A stretch of DNA of 64,000 bases, taken from NCBI RefSeq assembly GCF_014905175.1, contig NC_057790.1, positions 19,494,469-19,558,468 on the forward strand, written 5' to 3'. This DNA comes from Aphidius gifuensis (taxonomy: Eukaryota > Arthropoda > Insecta > Hymenoptera > Braconidae). Under the pieces are notes generated by a model, which had not been told where the DNA came from, ran no database searches, and saw nothing but the letters and a program-made list of their open reading frames with translations. How positions within the stretch are numbered: the stretch's first letter is position 1; each line of letters starts with the position of its first letter. Of the stretch, positions 1-13,817 are shown piece by piece. The position numbers and the translations under genes were made by a program.

Positions 1-302
1 CATCTAAAGTTGCAAATGAGTATCTTCCATCTGTTCAATTTATCTATCTCCATTAAATTTTGTATAAATAAAAATATATATTCTCTGTATTGAATAGATA
101 TATACATTTGTTCTGCTCCAGGTTACCTTTTTGTATAATTCATTGCATAAGTATTTTACAGATTTAAAATAAAGTATGCTGTCTTCACTTCTCATGTTAT
201 GCCCTGGTTCGACAATTCTGAGTAAATCCAAGAACATCAGACAGTTACGGCTGGCTTCAATTTGATTCAAGGTTCAAATAATGCAACAAACATGCAATAA
301 AA

Positions 303-322
303 TTATATATATATATATATAT
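303..322. repeat. (TA)n microsatellite
   Basis: Uninterrupted TA dinucleotide run, about ten units. A similar run lies at about 4312-4337. Confidence 0.8.
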
Positions 323-339
323 GTTCAAGCTGTATGGAT

Positions 340-478
340 GGATACAAATATTATGTCTTGTAGACCAATGACGATAGCCAGGTGCGAATCGGTCACCGAA
401 ACAACGACGGACTTCTTTCTGGGTCGTCACGCCAGACGGACACCCCGTGTTGTATTGCCACTTGGCACATGACTGGAT
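340..478 (-). other. GC-rich island, possible minus-strand exon
   Basis: About 140 bp with much higher G+C than its surroundings. Read on the minus strand, an open frame beginning after a CAG at about 474 gives a Cys/Trp-containing peptide (starts SCAKWQYNTGC, followed by PSGVTTQKEV and RRCFGDRFAPG). The polypyrimidine tract before that CAG is poor and no clean donor was found, so this could equally be a conserved non-coding element. A plus-strand frame is also open. I do not recognise it. Confidence 0.2.
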
Positions 479-3400
479 ATTAACTTTGTCGTTTTTATTA
501 TATACCTATATATATTTATTCATTTGTTTATTTATTTTTTTTTTTTTATCCTCAGGTATATAGGTCACTCAAGTGATATTACACTTGGGGCTGTTAAACG
601 TAATTATATATATTTTTTTTTAAATTTAATCTTTTTCGTTGTCAAAGATAAACATCATTTACATGTTTACAATTTTATTCACTTTTCATTAAGTAGATTT
701 TTATTATTTTCATTAAATTTTAAATGAAATATTTAAAATTTAAATTCAACAATAATATTTACAATTGAATTACGTCAATTATTAATTTGGTAAAGTTTTA
801 AGTTTTTATGTTCAGTGAGCTTTTGTTTAGATGAATAATAATAATTCTTAAAAACCGTTATGATAAAAAGATAAATAAAATCTTCAGGGATAATTTTGAC
901 AACCATGGGGGAAAAATATTTTGGGTCAAGCAGGTGGTGGAATCGAGTCTACGTCATGTCATTTATGCCATCTGCTTATTTTTGTCTTTTTTTTTAATTC
1001 TTATTACTTTATCTCATAAAAAAAATATAAGATATATAAATTTTTCAGTTAAAAATTTTATATGACCCTCAAATATTATTGCGTTAATATATTTATTTAT
1101 TATTTTTCCATCTGCTTAAATGTAAATTTCACTTCTTAAAACCCGGGCTTGCATCATTGAAATAAAATTAAAATACACAATGGGATAAAAAAAAAGCTTT
1201 ACGTGATATTTCAGCCACGTGAGTAACGAGTTATTATTAATACATGTTTACAATATACATATATATATAATGACAGCTGTTGGACTAACTTGCTTTAATG
1301 TCAGTAAAATGGATTGGCACTTTTGTTACATTATTACATATTTTATTTGAAAACCTGAAGCGTGCCACAACAGGTGCGACCCCTTTTTTAAGAACCCCTC
1401 TACTTTCTATACAAATTAAAAATAAAAATTTATTTATATTAAAACAGATTGCTAATTTATACAATGATTTAAATTATACAATCAAAATTTGTTAAGTATT
1501 TATTAAAGAAAAAAAAATTCAATTGAAAATTATATAATTTGAAAGGAAAATTATATAAATTTTTCTTGTTTTATATTATATTCAAGTTAAAAAAATGATT
1601 TAAAAAAATTAATATAAAATTAGTTTTATAATAATATACTTTAATGAATAATTATTTTAAAACTTTAAAATATATTTTTTTTTATTAATTATTTATGAGT
1701 GCTAAAAATTTTTTTATATTTGGTTCCAGTTGATTTTATCGATCATCATTTTATCATATGCCAAAAGTGCTTTTCACTAGAAGCACACCAAAGTGTGATA
1801 TTAAATTAATTAACTCATACACTTGCACTCATTCACATTATTAAATTTATGATGTGAATAAAAAAATTCTAAAAGCATCTATGCATTTTATTTTAAATTT
1901 TTTTCATTTTTACTTAGTGCTTTTATGGTACTTAATGTTTATGAATATTTTATGCGAATATATATATATGGATATTAGAAACGACTCATAAAATCCAAGT
2001 AAATTATATTTAAATAAACAATAATAATATATATTATTTATTTTTTATTTTATAAAATTATAATGTCATATAAAAATTTATAAATATTAAATATCAATTA
2101 TCATAAATAATATTTATTTTATGTAAGGTTTGATTTGAATTTTTAAGTTAATTGAGGGTCGGGGGATGAAGAATAAAAGTTCAAGGCTAAACACCTACCC
2201 GAATGTTATTTTTATTATTTTGTACTTTTTTATTTTTTAAACTGGTATATGAACGATAAATAGCAGGTCATTTAATCCTTAATTTCCGGCTGTAAGTTGT
2301 AAATTGTTGGTGATTTGTCAGGACATTTATTGCTTCTATTTTAGTTGGGAAAAAAAAAAAAAAATAACAAGCACTTGAAGGAGCTTTTTTTTTTTTTGAT
2401 AAATGACTTTTTTTTTTTTTAAATTTAATTAAATATTTAAAAAAGAAATCAAGTAAAATAACTCGATTGATTTTTTTAAATAGAATATTATCAATTCTCG
2501 ATGCGCATTCGTATTTTTATTGAACTCTCGTTTATCAAAAACTTTTTTTTCACAAATCCCATTACACATACACATACACGTGTGCCTGAAGGACAAGAAG
2601 TTCAAGGTTTCCTGGAGAACGACATTGTGAATAGTTAACAAAAAAATCATATTAAAAGAATAAAACATAAAAAATCTAGGGGATGATATAAACTACTTGA
2701 AAAAAATTGTAAGTCAATCAACAGTCATTTGGATTTTTTAACAAGTTAATTATTTATTCAATTCATTAATTTGAATTCAAGTTCATAAAAAATTAAACTT
2801 TGTACAAACTAGAGATGAATAAAAAAAATAATAAAAAAAAAAAATAATGGTGAATCCTTGTCGACTAATTTAGCATTTTGCTTATCAGGGTCAATTAATC
2901 CCGAGGGCAACGATGGAGCGAATAATGAACCAACGACATTACCCGATTTTTTTTTTTTTTTTTTTTTTTTTATTATATTTTTTATTCATTTATTTTTATT
3001 ATTTTTTTATGCGCTTTCTTTTATTTTCATTCTTTATTCCCTACTGGATGTGTAAACTGTTTGCCTTGATAAAAATTTGTGTCAAGGTTTTGCTTAGCAT
3101 TATTTATTATTTTCAATTTTTTTTTTTTCGGATTATTTTTTATTTTTCAATTTTGACGGTATTATGAATTTTATGGTTTATATTATTCAATGTATTATTG
3201 CATAATAAAAAATAATAATTGATTTTGATAAAAAAAAGTGAAAAATTAAAAATTAAAGAATTTGGTTTTTAAGTTTTTTTGTTTTTAAAATTTTAATCCT
3301 GATTAATTTTTGAATGATATTATTTTAAAAATTAGAAATGACAGTTTTATTTTTTTTTAATTTAAATATATACGCGTTTGTATTAATTTATAAACAACTC

Positions 3401-4667
3401 GATGTTTAATAAAAATATTTTTTTGACGACTAATAATTTAAAAGTAACAAAATCCTATTATTCTGACCGTATGGCACAGTGATTCATTCTGATTCACGAT
3501 TCTGTCGCGTCGAATAAAAGCCAAATGAATCACTTATGTATTTTTTTTTTCCATATTTATATCTCATCTCACGCCCCCTACAACCAATTATGCTTTTTCC
3601 TATCTTATCTTATTTTTTCAACCCTTCAAATCTTAAAAAAAAAAGCTACTTCATGTATATCAATTTATTTTCTAAACAGATATATCCTAATCATATAAGT
3701 ATGTATTTTTTTTTATTTATCAAAACTATATTTATTTTTTTTCCTCACCGGAAATTGAAAGTTAACCTTCTCCACTTGATCCCTGAGTCATTTGCAAAAC
3801 GACATTCTACAAAATATCATTTTTTTTTTTTTAAAAAAAAAAAGATAAAAATATAAATTAATTTATTAAAATAAATAAAATTAATTACGACAATTTTTTA
3901 TTATATGTATTAAAAAAAAATAAAAACAAATTTATGTTTTGATTTATTCATTTTGTTATCACGTATATATTTGGATAAAAAAAAAAAAAGAAGTAAATTT
4001 TCCAGATATATATTTTATTTTAAAAACGGAAATTTGATTATTACTACGGACATAATATAGTTTGAACTTTGATATCTCCAGGGAAATGACAAGTCTTATT
4101 TTCATTATAATATATACGCGTGTATATGGGGAAGGTTAAAGTGAGGGTAGAAAGAGATAATACATGTTGATAGTAGATAGAAGAAGAGGAGAAGTGAGTG
4201 AGAAAATGTATTTTATGCTCATGAAAATCATCAAAGGTCAGAGTGTCCTCAGGAGTGCTTTTCAATGTCGATGGGGTCGGTGCGTGGGTTTGCTGCACCG
4301 CGTGCGATACTAAATATATATATATATATATATATATTGGATCGATGCAGCCCCCGTAAACTAGACAACTCATCACTTAATAATATTATTATTTATTTGC
4401 TTAACAAATTTTATGTATTACTTATTAATTTTAATTTATACGTTTTATATATTTTTATCTATAAAATATCTACAATTGAGAAATAAAAATATAAATTTAT
4501 CAATAAATTTTATGACATAATATTTGTCGTTTACATTTTTTATGATAATCTTGAATTTTATTGTACTTTTTATTATTTAAGATGTGAATAAAAAGTTTTA
4601 CTTTTTTAAATAGAGGTCAAGGGTTATGCTGGATTTTATTTTAGCTTCACAATTTGTATTTTCATGA

Positions 4668-4679
4668 AGGTCAGGTTCA
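4668..4679 (+). promoter_or_regulatory. DR0 nuclear-receptor-like half-site pair
   Basis: AGGTCA followed directly by GGTTCA: two hexamer half-sites as a direct repeat with zero spacer. A related site, AGGTCAAGGGTTA, lies 50 bp upstream at about 4613. Binding is inferred from the motif only. Confidence 0.3.
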
Positions 4680-5985
4680 AATAAAAAATATAGAAAAATA
4701 AACTATAATCATGAGAGTTTACTACGTGTTTTAGGTCTTCAATTATGATAGAATTAATTTAATGTATTTTTTATTTTTATTTTAACGAAATAAACTATTA
4801 TTTTTGAATTAAAAAATATACAGATTAAAAATTCTTATTGAGAAAAAAATAAAAAGAACGAAATCTTGGAACAAATCTCTAATAAATAAAAATCACGTTT
4901 TAAATTTTTTTTTTTTTTATTCCAACACCCTTGAAATATAACTCATACATATTATTATGAAAATTTAAACATCATTTTTTTTTATTTATTATTTTTACGA
5001 GATAAAATTTCCATCTATTCATTTCCATTATTGGAAAATTATCCATGTCAAAATCATCCACAAGAATAAGTTATTTTACGAAACGAAAAATTTTTATTTT
5101 CAAGATATATGTGTATATATGAAATTTGTGGGCGTTTTTATACAATCCCTGATATCCAATCTTAACCAATTTTTCTCACTTTTTTATCGACAACATAAAA
5201 AAAAAAAGCCACTAATCCGATCATCACAAAAAAAAATATATATATCAATAAAACAAAGCAAAAAAAAAAGAAAAAATTCTCTTTATTTTTCGTTTTTTTC
5301 TCTCGTATTAAAAAAAACTTTTTTCATTATTTTTTATGTTTTTAGTTTACCCTTTTTTTATCACACATATAAATAAAAAGTTAAATTTTTTTAATAACAA
5401 AAAAACAGTTATTAAATTGATTAACATTTTATATTAAATTTAAAAAATTACTGTTAAAAAAAGAGCCCTATTTTGTATTTATTTATTTAACAACAAACGT
5501 TTCGGGTGAAAATTTAAAATATGGATAATATTCAGGGAGTTTTGTTTTATATATTTACAAATTTTCATAATTTTCCAGCTTTGCGTTTGTTGTTAAACAA
5601 ATAAATGAAAAACAAGAAAAATATGCAATGAATAGCCCCTCGGTAAAACAAACTAAAATTATTACGTCAAATTTAAAATAAATATAATATAATTTATTAT
5701 TTAAAAAAAATTGTTTTGTCAAGAGATTATTAGCTTGGATATTAATTTGTCAGTTATTTTTTTATCACCGCATTTAATTATCGAGGACCGAGTTAATCAA
5801 GTAGAAACCACATATGTATGGTCAGACAGGCTGCGAGCAGTATCAAGAAGAGGAGATAGATAAAGCAATGATAATTTGGCTTCGATTGCATGCGTGCTTT
5901 ACTGATAACTAAGTGAAGCTATTGAAATGGATGACAGATAGATTCAAGTAGTTTTATCAAGGACAAAAAATAAATGGAATGGTAC

Positions 5986-5997
5986 GGGTCAGGGTCA
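5986..5997 (+). promoter_or_regulatory. DR0 nuclear-receptor-like half-site pair
   Basis: GGGTCA repeated twice with no spacer. It is a perfect tandem of the half-site, in a small island of higher complexity; function is inferred. Confidence 0.3.
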
Positions 5998-6718
5998 CGC
6001 AGTCAAGAGTTCGATTATTTTTATTATTATTTTTTCTTTTTACTAAATATAAGAGCGCAAGCTCAAAAAATAACGAGATAAAATACCAAAACAATTACAC
6101 TAGATAAAAAAAAAAAGCAATTTTGATTAAAGCAAAAAAAAAAATGATGCAAACAAAGACACAATATTGTATTCTCATCTCGAACTCATCGGTGAGATAA
6201 ATATAGTTTTTTTTTTTTTCCATTTGATCTTCAAAGTTTGAAGGTTACTTACGTACGTGCGTTTTATTGTTACAAAAAAAAAAAAAAAAATAAAGACTAC
6301 GCATTTTCGGAGATGAAAAGAAATAAATATATTTATTATATAGAAAAGCAAGTTGGAAAAATTGCTTTAGTTGATAAAAAAAAGTTTGACATTTTAGTGT
6401 TTTTTGTCACGTTTATTAATTCTATCTTATTTTATTTTACCATATATATTTTACAAAGAAAGACAGTGTATTTAATCTATTTAGATTAAAAAAAAGAGAA
6501 GAAAGCTTTTTTTTAAAAAAAAAAAAGTCAAGAAAAATACGGAACATAAACCCTGAGATTGTGTTTGAGGTCTCACTTTGCAGAGTCGTTCATCCATGAG
6601 ATTGTCTTTTTTTTTTTTTTTTTTTTTTTTTTTGTACGCTAAATTTTTTAATAACGAGACAAGTTTTATAGTGTGGAAAATGGGTATAAAGAGATTTTAG
6701 TATGGCTCGTATCATGGC

Positions 6719-6730
6719 AGGTCAAGGTCA
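6719..6730 (+). promoter_or_regulatory. Perfect DR0 AGGTCA pair / extended half-site
   Basis: AGGTCAAGGTCA: two perfect half-sites head to tail, which also contains TCAAGGTCA, the extended monomer site of the FTZ-F1/ERR type of nuclear receptor. No expression evidence is available from sequence. Confidence 0.35.
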
Positions 6731-9700
6731 ATCAACAAACATTTTTATCATCCTAACCACTTGTAGCTATAGTTATATTATTTTACAGTGGATGACACGT
6801 GTCTGTTTGTATCACTTTTTTTTCATTTTTTTTTTTTCATTTCAGATTTAATGTTATTCAATTTACTTTGCCTTGACTATAATTTTAATATATTTTTCAT
6901 TTGATGTATAATATATAAAATATTGTATTTATTTTTTTTTTTCATTATTTTTTGATGAAATAGAAAATAATTCAAATTTTCCCTTCAATTTTTTCGCTCA
7001 AGAGAGGATGAATATTACGAGCTTTGAATATTTTATTATCTTTTGGCTTTTCATCAAAAATTTTTTTTTCTCTCAACGTGGATGATAGTGATTGAATTTC
7101 AAAGACATTTTACATAGCTATTTTCGTGTCCATTGACTGGCTAAAGTGTAATAAAAAATTGAAAATATGATATAGCCAAATAAACCAATATGAACCTTTG
7201 AAAAAAATTTTTTAAAATTATTCAGCTTTGTTATTTAATTTCGCAGCTTTTTTTTTTATTGTTAAATTTTTTTCATATTTGTATTTTTTGTTTTTATGAT
7301 GACCTTGAGACTTTATTATTATTATTATTTATTTTTTTTCAAAGAATCAAAAAATGTTAACAAAAATTTATATCGCGTGACACTTTCATATATAATATAT
7401 ATATATGAAATAATTTTTAGAATACAAAAAAAAATATATATATATTCAAGACTTGTGTGAAGGTTATAGATATTTTTTTTTTTTTTTTTTTTCTAAATAA
7501 GATTAATCGAAATTCCGATTAAGCTCATCTCAATGTTCATTTTTGATTTTTTACTTTTTAAAAATACTTGCTGTCCTCCAGATAAAAAGATCCGGACAAT
7601 AAATATTTTATTTTTAAATCAAAAAATAACTGACCAATTAAGAAACAAAAAAAAAAAAAAATGTCAATGTCAAATATTTTGAATCGACAGAAATAAATTT
7701 ATGAAAGCCTTGAATTTGCCTAATTTCCGGAAGCTTAAAATATTTTATTGCTTTAATTAATAACCTCCAAAATTTATATCAAATCCATTATTTTGTCTTG
7801 ATAATCTTCTTAAATAATACAAATTAATTAATTCAAATAAATGATAATTCATTGATTATAGATTAATTTAAATTTTATTTAACTCGTATTTACGTTTAAA
7901 CAGGATTAAAAAGAAAAAGAAAATAAAAAAAAATTCTCTGTTAAATTGCGCAATGTGTGTCGATCCGTTATCAACGAGCATTGGCACAAAATAACTGTAT
8001 GAAAACAACCTAGACTACGTAATTACAAGTTCAAGGATGAAAAAAAAAAAAGAAAAAAAAAAAAAAAGTGACAGTGACACTATCTGTTGACGATTAAAAT
8101 CAAGTATATAGATATAAAAATGAAAAAAAAAGTTTAATAAAATTTACAATTGTTGAATATTTAATATTAAAGTTGCAACAATGACACTTCATCAATAACA
8201 ACTCTATTAAAAATGATAATAAAATATTAATTTAAAAAAAACCAACATTGTCATTTATTTAGATTGTAAAATTAATCAATATATTTTAAAAATTTAACAA
8301 ATTAATATTGACAAAAAGAATATTAAAAAAATTACTATTTAATAAATAATTTAAAGCATTTTTAAATTTTTTATTTTATTATCACTTGGCCTTATAAAAA
8401 ATAATAATAATTTTATGACAAAAAATTATACAAGTTGATATATTTTATATTTTTTTTGTCCTCGATTATAAATTATCAACAGGCAAATATCGAGCACCAA
8501 TATGCATGCTACCTATTGTAATGAAAATCAACTAATCATAATGACGATTGTTATCTTTAACCTTAAAAAAAAAACTCATTATTATTATCAATATATTCTC
8601 ATGTCTCCTTGACAACACACGCAAATGAAAATTATGTCCTTCAAAAGCCATGAACTATATATAGTTTAAGGAAAATATAAATTTAAAAAAAAAAAAGATA
8701 TGTCAATATAAAAAAAAATATATATATTAAAACATAATAATATCAATTCCAAGGATTAATCATATAAAATAAGGAAATTAAATTGATTGTTGATATTTGT
8801 AATAAAAGGTCAACATAATAATAAAAATTAATTAAAAAATTATTGTTGATTTAATAAGAATAATTCTTGGAAATATTTTATTTTTAAATCTCTTTATACT
8901 ATAAAAATATGATCCGTTTAATTTCAAAACTATGACGTGGTTTAATGAAAAATATTTTAAATAAAAACAAATGTATATATTATCAATAATTAAAATGAGA
9001 ATTGTGGGTATATACGTTTATGATGTTTGCAGAATGATATTGATATTTTATTTCCGGGAGGAAAAATTACGTTTATTATATTGAAAAACATAATTATTTT
9101 ATTTTTTTATAATTTATTTATGATAATCAAGCTGTCATGAAAATTTAATTTTTTATAGAGTCACTGAGATGTCATTTGTAAAGTAAAACATTTAGTAATA
9201 ATTATCATCCTTCTTATTATAAAAAATTTAAACTATTTTAGATTTTTTTTTAAAATAAATCTGACTGTGCATTGATAACTACCATTTATTTTCGAATTTT
9301 GAATGATAATATTATAATTAAATATCAATCTGCATATATAATTATAAAATGTGTCAATCAAATTAAAAACTTGACAATTTGATTCATAAAAAAAAAAAAA
9401 AAAAAATAGATTAAATTAAAAGCTCTGATAATTTCCCAGTAAAAAAAGCTAATTGATAATTATTTTTTTTCTTTGAATCATTATCTTGCTAAAAGTAAAA
9501 CGAACATCTAAATATTTTTTCTTCTTGACGTTTAATTATTATTAAATAAATATATTTTCAAGTCGATTTTCATTTTCATTATACTTCATTGATATTTTAA
9601 TTTTATTATAAAAGCTCAACACATATTGTGCATGTAAAAATTGCATCTTCATATTGCGTGACTCAAGTATGCGTGTTTAAAAAATTTTTATATCTAAATT

Positions 9701-10640
9701 ATTAAAAGACCCATATAATTTATACCGACCGTTTCATAAATCATTTATTAAAAATAAGAAAATAGGATATTTAAATAAATATTTTGAATTAAATTTTTTA
9801 TTAGATAATTAATTATTTGAAGGTCATCATCATCATCACAGCATCATCAAAAATATGAATCATTTTTTTTTTTTTACTAATAAAATTCTCATTTCAATCG
9901 TCTTATGCGAATCAAGTTATCAATTTGATTGTATGTTATTACTTGACAAGTACAACCAAGGACAAACTATATCTCATTTAAATACAAATTGTGACAATTA
10001 TGATCACCTTTATATTCTTGAGTCATCTGTTTGTCAAACTGATTGGTCAAATTAGCTATTCTAGTCTCACAATAATACATTATATATGATCAAAAATATA
10101 ATATACTTGCTCAAACAAATAAAAAGCTTTATTTCATTTTTCATTCTTAAAAATCAATCAAAAGTTAAAAAAAAAAATCATATTTTTCTCGTTCATTCAT
10201 TGAATAATAATATTTAAAATACATATAAACTATTTTATATTTTTAAATACAAAAATGAAATAAATAAATATAAAAATTAAAAAATATAAAATAAATATTA
10301 TACTATTTATATGCATTAATTAATGATTTGCAAATATAAAAATACACTTGTTCATATATAAAATTTAATTTATAAATTTAACGAAGGACAAATTGATGTA
10401 AGTGTATATTAATTGAGAGTGAAAGGGATAACGGTATTAAACTATGTAAAGTAATATTGAATAACGTCACAAAAAAATATATATATATAATTATTGATTA
10501 CAAGGTATATAAGGACCATCAATAAAACAAGGTCAAATCACAACATCATAGAATTAAAAAGACAATGTTATTATTCTTCCATGAGCTATATTATATACTG
10601 ACAATAAACACACACATATTGATAAATGAATAAACGGAAC

Positions 10641-10670
10641 AGGGTCAGTTCAGTGGTCAGTGTCAGGTCA
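10641..10670 (+). promoter_or_regulatory. Cluster of GGTCA-like half-sites
   Basis: Within 30 bp: GGGTCA, GTTCA, GGTCA, GTGTCA and AGGTCA in the same orientation. A further DR0-like pair (AAGTCA AGGTCA) is at 10801-10812. Such density is unexpected in DNA this AT-rich. Confidence 0.35.
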
Positions 10671-11810
10671 TCGATGATATCCAAGGTGTCAATTCATTCG
10701 TGAAAAAAATGAAAATTAAAAAACGAAGAAGAATATTAAAAAAAAAATCTATAATTTAATCAAGCGTTCAATTATATTAATACAAAGTTGTAACGAACTC
10801 AAGTCAAGGTCATGATCAATAAATTTTAATATAAATATTTTCATTTAATTTAAAAAAAAAATGTATATAATTTTTCTTCTTTTTTTTCATTGTTATTAAT
10901 TTTTATAGCTTACTGTAATTAGTAATTAAACACCTTGATGCTGTGCAAGGTTGAACAAGTACATCGGGGTCATTTGTAAGAAAAAATATTTGTTTTTTTT
11001 TTTTGTTTAAAGATTATATAGAATCAACAATGGTAATTGTAGTTATAAAACTATACATGCATAACTTTCAGAGGATTAATATGAAAGTGAGAAAATAACG
11101 GAACAGTGGATCACCGCAAATTTATATGTGTAAATACACAATCATAAAATTACGCAACGTATAAATATGTTATATAGAAACTTGAATATTCCGGAAACTG
11201 GTTTTACGCGAATAATAATTGTAATGTTATTTTTGATCGCACGTGTAATACGGCCTTCGTTAATAAATACAACAGGTGACAACAAAAGTATATAAAAATT
11301 TTTTTTTATTTTATTTTAGAAAATTTATTATATTATTTTATATTTATATCCTATTTTTTTTTTTTTTCTTTCTTACTCTTCGCTGACAAACAAAACAGTA
11401 TCATCATATTGTTTTTATTTATTTTTATTTTCTTGGTTTAATTGTATGTAAATTATATTTTAAATTGCATAAAAATTTTTCAATTATAACTTTATAACAA
11501 ATGTCTCTTGTGGTAAATTTTATGTTATAAATTTTTTTTTAAATGTTTAAAACATTGTTTTTTAATTTTTTAAAATATAATTTATAACGTTTTGCATCTA
11601 TTTTATTTTGTGGTTTATTCGTAAGGTAGAAAATTTAAAAGCTTTTGGATTTTTATTGTATTATTATTATTGTTTAATATTAAATAATAAAATGTAAGAT
11701 GTATATACGCACAATAGAAATATTATGTGAAGCTAAAAGCTAATCCCTCAACAACTGTAGACTTACGACCCGACGATATGTGAAACACTAAAACCCACGT
11801 GCAATATTCT

Positions 11811-11836
11811 ATACGAGATCCATATGGATCTTGTAT
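11811..11836. repeat. 26-bp near-perfect palindrome
   Basis: A 16-bp perfect palindrome (AGATCCATATGGATCT, 11816-11831) extended by ATAC/GTAT arms with one mismatched pair. No associated gene. Confidence 0.7.
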
Positions 11837-13372
11837 AAAAAAAAAATAAAAAAAAAATTTCTATTACATTAAGGTGTCAAGGCTCTTTTAGCTGATAAAT
11901 AAAACAGACATCATTGGGCCGTTGCTTGGTGAAATTCTATACAACATCCAAGTATGAGTTGAACAAGAAAAAAAAAAAAAAACTAATCTTAGTATTTGTA
12001 AATGGAGCACAGACATTTTTTTTTTTTTTAATCATTCTAAACAATAAAAAAAATCATAAAGTGTCTATTATTATGTTTATTTTTCATCGTAAAATTAAAA
12101 ACAAAAGAAAGCTTTAATTTTAATGCAAAAATATAAACGTGAAAGTAATTTTAATTTACTAATAATTATGAACGAAATAAAAAGAAAAAAAAAACAATTG
12201 TTTAAAAATTATAAATATAGACATTATAATTATAATTATTCAAAGTAAAAAAAAATGATTTAGAGTCGATTGAATAAATTATTGTCTCAGACAGGATGTT
12301 AGTATTAAAAAAAAAAATCATTTTGTAATTGATTAATTTTTAAAAAAAGCCTAAACCGTTTAATTTGGAATTTACCTTTCTTTTCTATTATTTATTTTAT
12401 TTTTATTATTGTATTTTATAAATATATGTATTTTTTATAATTTTATGATTTTTTTTGTGTAAACATATATATTTATTTTTTTTTTTAGTGTTGCTTGCAC
12501 CAATGCTTCCTTTATGTCTCGCATATACAGGATGGGTGCGGGTATATAATACCACATTTCTACAGTGTATGATTCCGTGGTCAGTTGACCCTGACTTTAT
12601 TATTTCCCCATAATGTTTTATTAAAAAATTTATAAAACACACATATATATATCGATTTCAACTAACCGGACACCGCAAATTGTTGTCACCCTAGAAATTT
12701 TTTTTTTCTTTCAATTTCATTTCGTTTAAATCAGTATATACTTAAAATTTTTTAACTCGATATTTATTTTATAAAAAATTTGTTAAATAATAAATTAAAT
12801 ATATACTTTTTTTTTTTTTTTTTTTGTAGATATATACGTAACCTTCAAAAAGAGAAATTTAAAAGTTTTTAAATATATTTTTTCTTTCAACTCTATGTCG
12901 ATGCCCTTGAATTAAACTTACTCAAGATGTAAAAGAATTTTACTGGGATATTTAGATACTTATTTTACGATAATAAGTTGTTAAAATATTAAGACAAATT
13001 GTTGAAATAGTCAACAATCATTTTTGAGACAACAATATCATGATTATTGGAAAAAATAAAATAATATCAAGTTAAAAATAAAATTGCAAATAGAAATTGA
13101 AAGTTTATAAGAAATAAAATTTCACTTATTGAGGAAATACAATGTGAAAACATTTGACTTTCTCGTTTATGAATCTTCTGGGTCGAGAATTGGGCCACAA
13201 TATATCAAGATCCATGGAGAAAGTGAAAGTCACATTATATATACTATTCAAAGTCATCTGTGTGGTTTAATGCAAATATCATCATGCAGTTTGCTTTGAT
13301 TGTAATAATATATCTAGAAACTTTTTCTTTATTAATATTCAACTTAAAAGAAAAAAATAATAATTTTATTCA

Positions 13373-13385
13373 GGACCTTTGACCT
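13373..13385 (-). promoter_or_regulatory. DR1-like nuclear-receptor site
   Basis: On the minus strand AGGTCA, one A, AGGTCC: the one-base-spaced direct repeat typical of HNF4/RXR(USP)-type dimers. It lies 360 bp from a candidate exon (13747-13817). Function is inferred. Confidence 0.3.
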
Positions 13386-13746
13386 TAATTTTATATAATT
13401 AATATATAGGTGTTTATTTTTTTATATATTGTCATATTAATCTCGACATTTCACCCACAATCATTTTACCAGTATGCAAGTTTCTAATTCACAATTTCTA
13501 ATTGACTCAGCTTTGCTTTCGCAAAATAGGTTTATCTTAAATCACACAATAATCCACTGTCACAATTTTATGGAGGCGGGAGAGTTAAAGTTTTCACTGG
13601 GGTATTATAATTTTTATATTTTCTTTATAAGAAAACTAAAAAATATAATTTATATTATAAATATTTTAAATACAAGAAAGAAAAGTAATCGAACTGGTCA
13701 ACTGAAAATTGAAATAAAATAAATTTAAAAAAATTTCTAAGCTTAC

Positions 13747-13817
13747 CATTATTCCAGTCAATGATGGAGTTGAAGTTGATCCAGCTTGTTGGCTTGTCCA
13801 CTTGAAATTCACATTAT
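13747..13817 (-). CDS. Candidate 71-bp internal coding exon, unidentified gene
   Basis: Read on the minus strand, this segment is preceded by a pyrimidine-rich tract ending GTTGCAG and followed by GTAAGC, both strong splice signals. It is far less AT-rich than its surroundings. If the first two bases complete a codon begun in the previous exon, the rest is 23 open codons (starts NVNFKWTSQQAG, ends LTGIM) rich in Ser and Thr; the other two frames contain stops at once. It ends in phase 0. The required upstream phase (one base carried over) is exactly what the candidate exon at 24150-24219 would leave. I do not recognise the protein. Alternative: a conserved non-coding element with chance splice motifs. 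Confidence 0.4.

Larger units (their letters stand above)
1..13746. other. Gene-poor, extremely AT-rich stretch
   Basis: No ORF here looks like a conserved protein. The DNA is dominated by A/T, with long poly-T and poly-A runs (for example 2947-2971 and 6606-6634) and short TA microsatellites. Islands of normal base composition stand out at about 340-478, 3475-3530, 4205-4310, 5810-5960 and 10620-10690. The stretch contains several ETS-like and nuclear-receptor-like motifs listed separately. It reads as intron or intergenic regulatory DNA; possibly intron of a minus-strand gene whose candidate exons lie to the right (inference). Confidence 0.6.

Noticed and set aside
9855..10055. 66-codon ATG ORF with a hydrophobic start and four Cys
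   Set aside because: The hydrophobic start is translated from a poly-T run; no splice, promoter or family support, so a secreted peptide cannot be claimed.
12406..12642. 78-codon minus-strand ORF
   Set aside because: Lys/Asn tail from homopolymer runs, start is not supported, no family resemblance.
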